Shown: positions 17,404 through 25,509, counted from the first letter of the stretch. The stretch: 58,009 bases of DNA from Pseudomonadota bacterium (GCA_009927165.1 RFNO01000056.1:1-58009); one strand, 5' to 3'. Program-made: numbers and translations. Notes: generated by a model not told the origin, from the sequence alone.

Positions 17404-18386
17404 GGTGCTTTTACTCCCCACACAAAAGTGGCTGAAACGATATTAGGAAAACCCGGCTGGTTGATTTGTCCGCTCCCGGGAGCATCGAGTCCTGATAACA
17501 CACCAGCTCCTCCAGGCGCTTGGGCATTGACCCGACCAATAGCTTTTTTGAACCTGGGTCCACGACCTTCTTCTGAAGAATCACTCTCGCTGGAAAGCCC
17601 TCTTCCCGATTCTTTCGTGGCAGCAGCTAAGAAATTATCGGTCTTTTTATTTTCGTTTTTTGCTTCTGAGTCCGAACTTTTTCCCGTAGGAATCTCCACT
17701 GCCTTTTCAAACGCTTGATTATCCGCTTTGGTGTTTTGCTCAAACTGCCGTTGCTCATCTGCAGTAAACTGATCCACTTTTGGAGCTCCGGCTGCTTCGA
17801 CTTTGATTTGCCCAGCGACTTCCGAAACTTTTCCCATAGCCTGAAACTCAGTTCCTGTTCCCACCATCGTCCCCGGACTCATCGAATCGAACAATGACTT
17901 CACTTCCACTAATCCCTCAGACACGCCAATGTTTTCTCTCACTTGCCCACCACTTCCTTGTTCCCAGCTCACAAAAAACTCCGTTCCTCTCACGGCTAAA
18001 ATTGATGTGGGAGTTTTTAATTTAAATTCTTCTCGAGTTACTTTGGGCGCCTTATTCACATTGGCTCGAATTTTTCCTGTTTCAAGCTGCAAATTGATTT
18101 TACTGACCCATCCCTGTCCTTCACAGGCCGTAATCACAAAACGAGAGGACGAGCCAATATCAACTACGGAATCATCTTTTAAGATAATTTTTAAAAGCGT
18201 TGAAGGTCCTGTTACAATCCGGCTACCCGCCCCGAGATTCTGGCCCGTGCGAAGGGTTTCACCTTTGTCATTCGTAGCTTTTCCAATCACAATCGCCACT
18301 CTCGCGCAAGTCTGTGGCTCTGCGGCTTTTACAGCCGTGGTGATTACCAACACTAATCCCCAAACAAGATGCATAAAGGTAGTCAT
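17400..18386 (-). CDS. FecR-domain exported protein (paralogue B)
   Basis: The frame opens with TTG at 18392, but the ATG two codons later (18386) is preferred and starts the signal peptide (MTTFMHLVWGLVLVITTAVKA). The FecR-type domain has LRTGQNLGAGSRIVTG, LKIILKDDSVVDIGSSSRF and TSILAVRGTEFFVSWEQG, aligning throughout with paralogue A at 11482. It also carries the shared KVDQFTADEQRQFEQNT motif near residue 195. The C-terminal part is shorter and less repetitive than in A. It is the first gene of the leftward locus and divergent from the TPR-barrel protein, with about 60 bp of AT-rich DNA between them. Its stop overlaps the start of the propeller lipoprotein. Confidence 0.88.
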   Translation of the reverse strand: MTTFMHLVWGLVLVITTAVKAAEPQTCARVAIVIGKATNDKGETLRTGQNLGAGSRIVTGPSTLLKIILKDDSVVDIGSSSRFVITACEGQGWVSKINLQLETGKIRANVNKAPKVTREEFKLKTPTSILAVRGTEFFVSWEQGSGGQVRENIGVSEGLVEVKSLFDSMSPGTMVGTGTEFQAMGKVSEVAGQIKVEAAGAPKVDQFTADEQRQFEQNTKADNQAFEKAVEIPTGKSSDSEAKNENKKTDNFLAAATKESGRGLSSESDSSEEGRGPRFKKAIGRVNAQAPGGAGVLSGLDAPGSGQINQPGFPNIVSATFVWGVKAP

Positions 18387-18413
18387 TGCCAAATACTTTA
18401 TCTTTTATAGAAT
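18386..18413 (+). promoter_or_regulatory. Candidate promoter for the TPR-barrel gene in the divergent spacer
   Basis: TTGCCA (18386-18391) and TAGAAT (18408-18413) are spaced 16 bp apart. The -35 box overlaps the first codons of the divergent FecR gene. On the other strand TTGTCA, 17 bp, then TAAAGT is a weaker match for the leftward locus. The two would share about 55 bp, so both sides may be co-regulated. Confidence 0.4.
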
Positions 18414-18447
18414 TTTATGACAAATCTTTATAACAAAGGGGATTTCC

Positions 18448-20001
18448 TTGAGACTACTTGCGTTATTTTTTTGTTTCGTTGCGTCACTGGCATTGGCGAG
18501 TTTACCTGCTGAAGAAGAAGCAACGTTTGCGAAAGCTTCTTTAGCGTTTCAAGAGGGAAATACCCAAGAAGCCCATCAGCACTTAGACCGCCTCCTCAAA
18601 AAATATCCGCAGGAACCTCAAGTGTTAGAGCTCAAAGCGCTCGTTCAAAAATCGAGTGGAGAATTGGAAAGCTCCAAACAAATTTATCTCAAGCTCTTTC
18701 AAGCAGCTAAAGACAAAAAAGACCGAAAGAAAATGGCCATGTACGCTTTTGAGTTGGGCAATATTCTTTACAGCCAAGGGGACTTGGACAACGCCCATCG
18801 CTACTTACGCACTTCCGTTAAAGGCAACTTCAACGTTGAAGCCAGTGAATTTTTGTTAGGCAAAATCGATTTGGAACAAAACCACTGGTTTGAAAGTCGC
18901 GAACACTTCGAAGCCGCTTCCCAAGCAGAAGCTTTTCACTCTGCTTCTAAGCTCTATATTGCTCAGGCCTACAGCAAAGAAAACAGAGTCACAGATGCTC
19001 TCGGTGCTTATGTCGACGCTAAAGAAGCCGCCCAAGCCGACGTCGCAAGCGGTGAAACCCTCAGCGAACAATCCCGCTTTCTTGCCCAGCAAGTGTTGAA
19101 AAACTCTGAACAAGAACTTCGTTCCTACAGCAAAAGTGACTGGATTAAAGAAGTAGGAATTGCCACTGCTTATGACTCCAATGTTCTCTTCATGCCTAAT
19201 TCTTCTGACGCCAATCTCACTTCCACCACAGGCTCAGTGAAACAATCGGCCACTTGGCGACTTCGTTACGCTTCAGATCCCACTGAGCGGTGGCAGTACT
19301 TGGGGGCTTATCAAGGTTCCATTAACTACAATTTCAATCAGGATACTCAGGGTGGACAGTTTTTAGTGCAGGACTTATCCAACTACATCACTCGCGGATT
19401 TTTAAAATCTACCCAATATGGCTTCAAATTAGGCGGAACGGGAATCATGCAGTATCAAACCGATGCCTATAAACCATTCAGTCTTTCCGGAACCGTGGGC
19501 CCGTTTGTAAAAACACAAGTCAACGACGATTGGTCTTTTGGAGCAGAAGCGTTCTTTCAACCTGTCCGAAATTTCTTAGACCCCAATCTCAGTGAATCCG
19601 CTCAGCGCTCGGGATTTGATCAAGTTGTGCGCACTTACGCGGCCAGTCGCCGAAATGATCCTTACTGGAAACCCTCAGTATTTATGACCGGCACGGTGAT
19701 GCGGCCCTCAGGATCTGATTTTTCGGGAGTGCGACTCAACTTAGATTTGGCCAACGCCATGTATCTCTCGCCTACTCTTTTTGTGGCTCAGACTTTGGGA
19801 ATTTCCGTTGCCCGCTATCCCGACCGGTCTAATGGACAACGAGATGATCAAGGATTTTCTGCGTCCCTCTCGGGAGGCTACCAAATGTCCCAAGCATTGG
19901 CTTTAATGGCTCAAATGGACTACGGGCAGAACTTTTCTAACGATGCAAACTTCCGCTATAATCGCTGGAGCGCAACGGTCTCTGGAAACTACCGTTTCTA
20001 A
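18448..20001 (+). CDS. TPR-repeat outer-membrane beta-barrel protein
   Basis: It starts with TTG after AAAGGGGAT. The signal peptide (1-18) is followed by TPR-like helical repeats to about residue 225 (ASLAFQEGNTQEAHQHLDRLLKKYPQEP, AFELGNILYSQGDLDNAHRYL). Residues 230-517 are rich in alternating aromatic/hydrophobic strands and end in NYRF. A terminal Phe is the usual outer-membrane barrel insertion signal. The architecture recalls Slam-type surface-lipoprotein exporters and TPR-porins such as PgaA, though no specific family motif is certain. It lies divergently next to FecR and three lipoproteins, so a role in assembling, displaying or sensing with those lipoproteins is a reasonable inference. 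Confidence 0.75.
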   Translation: MRLLALFFCFVASLALASLPAEEEATFAKASLAFQEGNTQEAHQHLDRLLKKYPQEPQVLELKALVQKSSGELESSKQIYLKLFQAAKDKKDRKKMAMYAFELGNILYSQGDLDNAHRYLRTSVKGNFNVEASEFLLGKIDLEQNHWFESREHFEAASQAEAFHSASKLYIAQAYSKENRVTDALGAYVDAKEAAQADVASGETLSEQSRFLAQQVLKNSEQELRSYSKSDWIKEVGIATAYDSNVLFMPNSSDANLTSTTGSVKQSATWRLRYASDPTERWQYLGAYQGSINYNFNQDTQGGQFLVQDLSNYITRGFLKSTQYGFKLGGTGIMQYQTDAYKPFSLSGTVGPFVKTQVNDDWSFGAEAFFQPVRNFLDPNLSESAQRSGFDQVVRTYAASRRNDPYWKPSVFMTGTVMRPSGSDFSGVRLNLDLANAMYLSPTLFVAQTLGISVARYPDRSNGQRDDQGFSASLSGGYQMSQALALMAQMDYGQNFSNDANFRYNRWSATVSGNYRF

Positions 20002-20042
20002 AAGAAGGTTGTTGTAGAAATCTAAAGAAGGAGAAAAAAAAG

Positions 20043-20318
20043 ATGAAACCATTCATAGTTACCCTAGTTGCTTTAAACTTTTTAGGAGCGGCAGTCAGTT
20101 TCGCTGACGACAAAGCTAAAACTGAAAAATTTGAAAGCCACAAAGCGGAAGCTCTTAAGCGCATTGAGGAAAACATGGGGAAGATGGCTGAGCACAAGGC
20201 CTGTGTGACAGCAGCCACCAAGCCCGAAGAAATGAAAGCTTGCCGTGACAAAATGAAAGAATGGCACAAAGCTCACAAGAAAGAGCGTGGCCATCACGAA
20301 GACGATCACCACGAGTAA
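20043..20318 (+). CDS. Small exported charged protein, His-rich tail
   Basis: The ribosome site GAAGGAG precedes the ATG. A signal peptide (MKPFIVTLVALNFLGAAVSFA) leads to a mature protein of about 70 residues, highly charged and helical, with two cysteines (KACVTAATKPEEMKACRD) that could form one disulfide, and a tail rich in His, Asp and Glu (HHEDDHHE) that could bind metal ions. No family is named with confidence. It lies 41 bp after the TPR-barrel gene, probably in the same transcript, and is followed at once by a strong terminator. Confidence 0.65.
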   Translation: MKPFIVTLVALNFLGAAVSFADDKAKTEKFESHKAEALKRIEENMGKMAEHKACVTAATKPEEMKACRDKMKEWHKAHKKERGHHEDDHHE

Positions 20319-20326
20319 TTTCAACT

Positions 20327-20365
20327 AAAAACCCCGCTGACTTTTTGAGTCAGTGGGGTTTTTTT
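20327..20365. terminator. Bidirectional rho-independent terminator
   Basis: A 12-bp stem (ACCCCGCTGACT / AGTCAGTGGGGT, one G-T pair) with a 5-nt loop is flanked by A and T tracts, so it can stop transcription from both sides. The stop codon of the convergent BCCT gene sits inside the T-tract. Confidence 0.92.
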
Positions 20366-21899
20366 ATGCTTTTAATTCGTTTTTCGGAAACAAAAGGATT
20401 TTTACCCAAGATCCTAAAATAAGTAGGATCAGCAACAAACTGGGCACTCCTCCCAAAACAGATAACGTCTTAATGCCATCAACTCCCGGACGCATTACCA
20501 TTACCCAAGCCGTCATCCCCACACAAACTCCCCAAATCAGTTTCACACCAAACGGGGCTTCCGGACTCTCAGGAGATATCCCTTGCGTGCTGATTGCCGC
20601 CATTGCGCTCGTGTTAGCTTCAGCAGAAGTGACGTAGGCCAAAAATGCCGTGACCACAACCACTGCAATTGCTCCGGTCTGAAGCCAGTGGGCAATACTC
20701 AACTTTTGAAAAAGCGCATAAAGAGCCGCTTCCACACCGGAATTTTGAATCGTCTGATAAATTTGTCCACTGGTTAAGAGATCAGTGTGAAGTGCCCACC
20801 CGCTAAACACGGCCATCCAAACACAAGCAAAAAGCGCAGGCAAAACAAGGTTGGTCACTAAAAATTCTCGCACAGTATAACCGTAACTGATTCTTCCCAG
20901 AAAAAGGGCTGTAATGGGTGCCCAAGAAAGCCAATTGCACCAGTAAAACAAAGTCCAGTTCTTGGCCCAGGGATCAACTTCATTGCCCACCCCAGAATAA
21001 ACACTGCGAGAAACAAAAGAAGAAACATATTCTCTCAAAGCTTCAAAGCCCTGCACGACAATAAATCGTGCGGGTCCGAAGCAGAGAACAAAAATCACCA
21101 GCAAAAAGAAAATAAGGGCGTTAATTTCTGACAGAATTCGGATTCCTCGGGTAATTCCCGTTATCGCCGAAATAACAAAAGCCACCACCACTGTTAAAAG
21201 AATCCCGCCTAGAAGCCACGATGACTGGGACAGCCCCGTCAAATAGCGAATGCCTCCCGAGAGAGTTAAAATGCCAGTTCCCAAAGAAGCCGACATTCCA
21301 GCCACAAGCGAAAACAGACAAACTGAGTCGATAACTTCTCCAACTTTTCCATGAACTGCATTTCCCAATAGTGGACTTAACGGAGCTGATAAACTAAACG
21401 GCTTCTTCGCATTGTAGTAAGTGAGCGCAAAGACGAGGCCCGGAATCGCATAAATCGCATACGGAGTGATACTCCAGTGCATATAGAGACTCGACAGGGA
21501 AAAAATAATTCGATCTCGATCAGTGAGGCCTTTAAAAAACTGTGCCGGCTCATAGAAATGAAATAGGGGCTCAGCAGTTCCCCAAAAGAGAATACCCACT
21601 GCTACAGTCGTGCACAAGGTGATGGCAAACCATCGCCACCGATTCATGAGCGGCTGAGCATCTTTTCCCCCGATTCGAACACTTCCTAGGGGAGATGCAA
21701 AAGTAATAACACAAGCAATTACCAGAGCAAAAGTGCCCCAAGTAAACACAAAATGAAAATTTGTCAGGACCCAGTCTTGAACTGTGTTCAAACTCTTAAA
21801 AAAACTTTCTCCATGCCCTAACGCTTGCCATAAACACAAAAAAAAGCAAAGAAAGGGTGGAAAAAACACGAGAGGCTTTAATTTCATAACTTGATCCAA
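20364..21899 (-). CDS. BCCT-family betaine/carnitine/choline-type transporter
   Basis: At 511 residues with about 12 predicted membrane helices, it carries family hallmarks WGTAEPLFHFYEP in the third/fourth helix region, a YMHWSITPYAIYAIPGLVFAL segment rich in tryptophan and tyrosine, and YWCNWLSWAPITALFLGRISYG, equivalent to the aromatic substrate box of BetP/CaiT. BCCT carriers take up trimethylammonium compounds (betaine, carnitine, choline) or DMSP by Na+ or H+ symport or exchange. It overlaps the aldehyde dehydrogenase upstream by 16 bp, so it is the last gene of a four-gene operon and likely imports the operon's substrate. A purely osmoprotective role is less likely in this setting. Confidence 0.93.
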   Translation of the reverse strand: MDQVMKLKPLVFFPPFLCFFLCLWQALGHGESFFKSLNTVQDWVLTNFHFVFTWGTFALVIACVITFASPLGSVRIGGKDAQPLMNRWRWFAITLCTTVAVGILFWGTAEPLFHFYEPAQFFKGLTDRDRIIFSLSSLYMHWSITPYAIYAIPGLVFALTYYNAKKPFSLSAPLSPLLGNAVHGKVGEVIDSVCLFSLVAGMSASLGTGILTLSGGIRYLTGLSQSSWLLGGILLTVVVAFVISAITGITRGIRILSEINALIFFLLVIFVLCFGPARFIVVQGFEALREYVSSFVSRSVYSGVGNEVDPWAKNWTLFYWCNWLSWAPITALFLGRISYGYTVREFLVTNLVLPALFACVWMAVFSGWALHTDLLTSGQIYQTIQNSGVEAALYALFQKLSIAHWLQTGAIAVVVVTAFLAYVTSAEANTSAMAAISTQGISPESPEAPFGVKLIWGVCVGMTAWVMVMRPGVDGIKTLSVLGGVPSLLLILLILGSWVKILLFPKNELKA

Positions 21900-23395
21900 A
21901 CAGACTTTGTCTTGGTGTAAGCCTCAAGCGAGTGAATGGCCATCTCTTTTCCCCAACCACTTTGTTTGAATCCCCCAAACGGACTTGCAAAGTCGTAACA
22001 CCCATAGCGATTGACAAAGACCATTCCGGAATCCAACTTAGCTGCAACTCGGTGTCCCCGCGAAAGATCAGAAGTCCAAAGCCCAGCCGCTAAACCATAA
22101 TGAGTCTGATTTGCAATTTGAATAGCTTCTTCCTCTGTTTTGAACCGAATAGCCACGAGTACAGGCCCGAAAATCTCTTCTTGTGCAATTCGCATATGTG
22201 GCAATACATCGGCGAAAATGGTGGGCTTAACAAAAAAGCCTTTCCCATCTTTATTAACGGACTCGGCAACTCCCCCACAAACCAATCGAGCCCCCTCTGT
22301 TTGTCCCAGCTCAATGTAACTCAACACTTTTTTGTAATGGGCTTCGTGGGCTTGGGGACCTTGATCGACTCCCTCTTGAAAAGCATCACCCAATCGAATT
22401 TGGTTCGCTCTTTCCACTAAACCCGCAACAACTTTGTCATAAATAGTATCTTGAATAAGAATTCTCGTGGGTTCAGAACATTTTTCGCCTTTGTGAGAAA
22501 ACATAGCGGTACAAGAACGCTCAATGGCTGCTTCTAAATCCGGCAAGTCAGAAAAAAGAATGTTGGGGGATTTTCCTCCGAGTTCCAGCGTGACTGTTTT
22601 GAGGTTAGATTGGGCCGCACCCGCAAGCACTTTCTTTCCCACCCCTGTGCTTCCAGTGAACGACACTTTTTGAATTTGTGGATGTTCGGTAATCAGTCTT
22701 CCCGTTTCAGCATCGCCTACCACGACATTAAACACTCCATCAGGAAGTTGTGCTTTTTCACGAATCAACTCGGCTAGTCTCAAAACACTGAGGGGTGTGT
22801 ACTCAGAAGGTTTGACGATGACAGTGTTTCCCATCGCTAATGCAGGAGCAATTTTCCAGCAAGCAAGGAGCAGCGGAAAATTCCACGGTACAATGAGAGC
22901 GCACACCCCGACCGGTTCTTTACGGGTATAATTAATAAAGCCAGGATCTACCGGGACTGTTTCACCATAAAACTTATCAATCCACCCTGCATAATAATCA
23001 AATACATCAGCCGATTCTGGGAGATCATCGATATAAGCTTCGCTGAATAGTTTTCCATTGGAGAGGGACTCCAGTGTGGCAAGTTCTTCCGCATGGTCCC
23101 GAATGATGGCACCTATTCTCTGAAGCGCCTCTCTTCGGAACCGACGAGCGCTCTCCGACCAAACGCCAGATTGAAACGCCTGAAAAGCGCTGGCCACTGC
23201 CGCATCAACGTCATTTTTATCGGCAACCGGCACCTCGCACAAAAGTTCTTGGGTACTTGGGTTAATCACTTTCCATTTCTGGGTGCTTTTGGAAGGAGTG
23301 CTTTTTCCCGCTATGAAAAAGTGTTTTGGCTCTTTCAGCCACTGAAAAGCCCAAGACTGCTTTGCTTTGGAGAGAATTTCTTTCGTGTTAGCCAT
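21884..23395 (-). CDS. NAD(P)-dependent aldehyde dehydrogenase, betaine-aldehyde-dehydrogenase-like
   Basis: At 503 residues it has all ALDH landmarks: PWNFP (about 170-174), FTGSTGVGKK (246-255, nucleotide binding), general base Glu271 in LELGGKSPN, and nucleophile Cys306 in GEKCSEPTRIL. C-terminal EEIFGPV and FGGFKQSGWGKE motifs are also present. It oxidises an aldehyde to the acid. The sequence style (HKGEKCSEPTR, GGFKQSGWGKEMAIHSLEAYT) resembles the BetB/ALDH9 group acting on amino- or trimethylamino-aldehydes, but substrate cannot be fixed by eye. It overlaps the lyase upstream by 8 bp and the BCCT gene downstream by 16 bp, indicating translational coupling. Confidence 0.93.
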   Translation of the reverse strand: MANTKEILSKAKQSWAFQWLKEPKHFFIAGKSTPSKSTQKWKVINPSTQELLCEVPVADKNDVDAAVASAFQAFQSGVWSESARRFRREALQRIGAIIRDHAEELATLESLSNGKLFSEAYIDDLPESADVFDYYAGWIDKFYGETVPVDPGFINYTRKEPVGVCALIVPWNFPLLLACWKIAPALAMGNTVIVKPSEYTPLSVLRLAELIREKAQLPDGVFNVVVGDAETGRLITEHPQIQKVSFTGSTGVGKKVLAGAAQSNLKTVTLELGGKSPNILFSDLPDLEAAIERSCTAMFSHKGEKCSEPTRILIQDTIYDKVVAGLVERANQIRLGDAFQEGVDQGPQAHEAHYKKVLSYIELGQTEGARLVCGGVAESVNKDGKGFFVKPTIFADVLPHMRIAQEEIFGPVLVAIRFKTEEEAIQIANQTHYGLAAGLWTSDLSRGHRVAAKLDSGMVFVNRYGCYDFASPFGGFKQSGWGKEMAIHSLEAYTKTKSVWIKL

Positions 23396-24563
23396 TTTGT
23401 TTTTCCTCCCATTGACGAACCCAATTTTGGCAGCTTTGCGAGTTGGCTTTGAGGTTCTTCAAGCAGTGCTGATTGAGTTTATCTAGTGCCACGGATAGCG
23501 CTTCTAAGGACTCATAGGTTTTTATAACTGCAAGCGTTTCAAAAACATTCAAATAAAGCTCCCCGTGCTCCTCCGCAGCTTGAACACATCGATGATTTCC
23601 GAGCACCAAAAAGCAAGCCTGTAAGACCGTTTCAGGTAACGTGGGATTGACTTTTCCAGAAAAGAAACTGGAACCGGGTATAGCTTCCGGCAACGTAATT
23701 TCGTCAAATCCGGCAGCAGGACCAGAGCCCATGAGCCTTAAGTCTTTTGAAATTTTTATCCAAGAAGCTGCTAAGTCAGCTAATACAGAAGATACTCTTC
23801 CCAATCGATCGATGTTTTGAGCAGCATCATACAAATTATCTTTTCGATTTAGCGAAAGCCCCGTGACCTCATTTAAAAAGGAAATCACTTTTTCTTGATA
23901 GATGGAAGAAGCGCCCTCCCCCGAACCAATCACGGTACCACCCAGATTTACTTCCCGAAGAGATTGGATAGCATCACTTAAGGACTGAGCGTGGCGAGCC
24001 GTTACTTGGGCATATCCTTCAAAGAGTTTACTCAGTGGAGCCGGCATCGCATCTCGCAAGCACGTACGCGCCATCGTTTGAATACCCTCAAATTCCTGTG
24101 CTTTTTCCAGCAACATTTTCTCAGTGGCTTGAAGTACGTGGAGCGCTTGAATTCCTAAGCGATAAAGAGAGATACCAGAAGCAGTAGACAAGACATCGGC
24201 AGTAGATTGACTTTTGTTGATCTGATTTTTTATGTCGAGGACAATTCCCTCTTCGGAAGTAAAAACATGGAGAGCTTCATTTACATTCGTATGAATCGCA
24301 ATTCCCCCACCGCCTTGAAACACATCTGCTTGAAAGAGGTCACAGTACTCTGGCATTTGCAGTGTTTCGCAAGCCAAAACCAAGGCTTCTCTCTGTATTT
24401 CACTCAAATGACCGGCCGCTTGATTTGCTTTTGCTGCAGCAGCTTTTACTTGTAAGAGTGCTTCTAAAAAGAAGGGATAGTCTTTCAATGCCCGTCTCGA
24501 AAAAGCATGAGTTTGAATAGCTTTTTCTGTCAGTTCAAATTGTTGAGAATGTTTAGGTTCCAT
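23388..24563 (-). CDS. Aspartase/fumarase-superfamily lyase, short
   Basis: The three conserved regions of the superfamily are present: an N-(V)-N-E-A element near 93-97 with NKSQSTADV (116-124), NLGGTVIGSG (206-215), and the signature loop GSSFFSGKVNPTLPE (297-311) with the catalytic Ser, Lys304 and Asn306. The usual MP of GSSxMPxKxNP is FS here. What follows (LQACFLVLGNHRCVQAAEEHGELYLNVFE) aligns best with aspartate ammonia-lyase. At 391 residues it is shorter than aspartase or fumarase (about 460-480), mainly at both ends. It should catalyse anti-elimination of an amine or other group from a carboxylate substrate. It directly abuts the oxygenase gene upstream and overlaps the ALDH downstream. 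Confidence 0.85.
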   Translation of the reverse strand: MEPKHSQQFELTEKAIQTHAFSRRALKDYPFFLEALLQVKAAAAKANQAAGHLSEIQREALVLACETLQMPEYCDLFQADVFQGGGGIAIHTNVNEALHVFTSEEGIVLDIKNQINKSQSTADVLSTASGISLYRLGIQALHVLQATEKMLLEKAQEFEGIQTMARTCLRDAMPAPLSKLFEGYAQVTARHAQSLSDAIQSLREVNLGGTVIGSGEGASSIYQEKVISFLNEVTGLSLNRKDNLYDAAQNIDRLGRVSSVLADLAASWIKISKDLRLMGSGPAAGFDEITLPEAIPGSSFFSGKVNPTLPETVLQACFLVLGNHRCVQAAEEHGELYLNVFETLAVIKTYESLEALSVALDKLNQHCLKNLKANSQSCQNWVRQWEEKQNG

Positions 24564-25361
24564 TTAATGAGTTCTGCCGTAACGAATTTGTCTTAAATAA
24601 TCGGTGCTCGTCACATTCGGCTCTAAAGCATATCCATAAAGCGCAATGAGACGTAACTTTTCCCCTTGGATTTCTGTTACTCGATGAATAGTGTAACGGC
24701 CTTCAAAAAGCACTAAACACCCAGGCGGATTGTGCAGTTCCTCAACATTTTTTCGACTGCCTTGAAGCAGATTTCGAACATCATCGTAACAAGGGTCATT
24801 TTTGGAACGAATATTTCTCACGTACTCAAATTTGCCCCCCTTAACCGGATCCTGAAGATTGACGGAAACCACAAAATCACTCTGATCAAAATGCCAGCGC
24901 AAATAATCTTGATCTTTCATGACCGCAACATTGATTGCTCCTAGCGGACAAGCGTATTCGTAAAGCGGACCTCGTCCGATGATTTTACCAACGAAATCAA
25001 CAAAGTTTTTCCATTGGTAAATTTTTCGGAGTCCACTTTCGTTGGGAATCTGATCGTAAGCAAGCACGCCGAGCGCCGTGCGATCTTCTAATCGCATGGG
25101 ATGATGGCTCGGCAGATCTTTCGGAATTTCTTCCAAATAAGCATTTCCATGGACAGTGTTGTGGTAGCACTCACTGGCTTTTTGCTCAGATTCCGCCACG
25201 AGCTCCTGCAAACCGGCTGGAGAAAGAAACTCAGGGAGCACGCAGACGCCTTCTTCGCGCATCTGCTTTTGAAAAGCAGCTAACATTTCCTGAGTCCGCG
25301 GACTCTCGGGCTGATGAAGAGGATAGCGTTCTAAATTCAGAAAATATTCTACTGAGCGCAT
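24564..25361 (-). CDS. Fe(II)/2-oxoglutarate-dependent oxygenase
   Basis: A cupin-fold oxygenase of 265 residues. The metal triad is visible: His157-x-Asp159 (RWHFDQSDF) and His226 (GRYTIHRVT), followed by Arg237 (KLRLIALYGY), the likely 2-oxoglutarate anchor. The spacing and the W-H-F-D context resemble the group related to BesD/HalD amino-acid halogenases and hydroxylases. An Asp in place of the halogenase Gly predicts hydroxylation, not halogenation; this family match is from memory and tentative. It is the first gene of the operon, with a perfect AAGGAGGA ribosome site. Its promoter region carries overlapping palindromes. The product likely feeds the lyase next to it. Confidence 0.82.
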   Translation of the reverse strand: MRSVEYFLNLERYPLHQPESPRTQEMLAAFQKQMREEGVCVLPEFLSPAGLQELVAESEQKASECYHNTVHGNAYLEEIPKDLPSHHPMRLEDRTALGVLAYDQIPNESGLRKIYQWKNFVDFVGKIIGRGPLYEYACPLGAINVAVMKDQDYLRWHFDQSDFVVSVNLQDPVKGGKFEYVRNIRSKNDPCYDDVRNLLQGSRKNVEELHNPPGCLVLFEGRYTIHRVTEIQGEKLRLIALYGYALEPNVTSTDYLRQIRYGRTH

Positions 25362-25393
25362 CGAGTCCTCCTTGAGTTGGCCATCAAAATATC

Positions 25394-25434
25394 AATAACC
25401 TGAGTAAAATCGGTTATTTTACGCGCCAAGTCAA
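25394..25434 (-). promoter_or_regulatory. Candidate operator and -35 box for the catabolic operon
   Basis: GTAAAAT-CGGTT-ATTTTAC (25404-25422) is a perfect palindrome of 7-bp arms. It overlaps a second one, AATAACC / GGTTATT (25394-25400 and 25412-25418). On the minus strand TTGACT lies at 25429-25434, so the palindromes fall on the spacer and -10 region, where a repressor would block RNA polymerase. The oxygenase start is 33 bp further on. Confidence 0.55.
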
Positions 25435-25509
25435 GCTGCGGTTTTTGTCACTCGCCAGGCCCGGCCCCCACAGGGTCGTATAATTTTTATTACTTGTAAA
25501 ATCAGGGAC

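Noticed and set aside
11482-18386. Classical FecI-FecR iron-citrate signalling
   Set aside because: There is no ECF sigma factor, TonB receptor or iron uptake gene nearby, and both FecR proteins are exported by signal peptides and lack the anti-sigma N-terminus.
24564-25361. Amino-acid halogenase of the BesD type
   Set aside because: The iron-site Asp159 is present; halogenases of this type have Gly there, leaving room for chloride. Hydroxylase is more likely.
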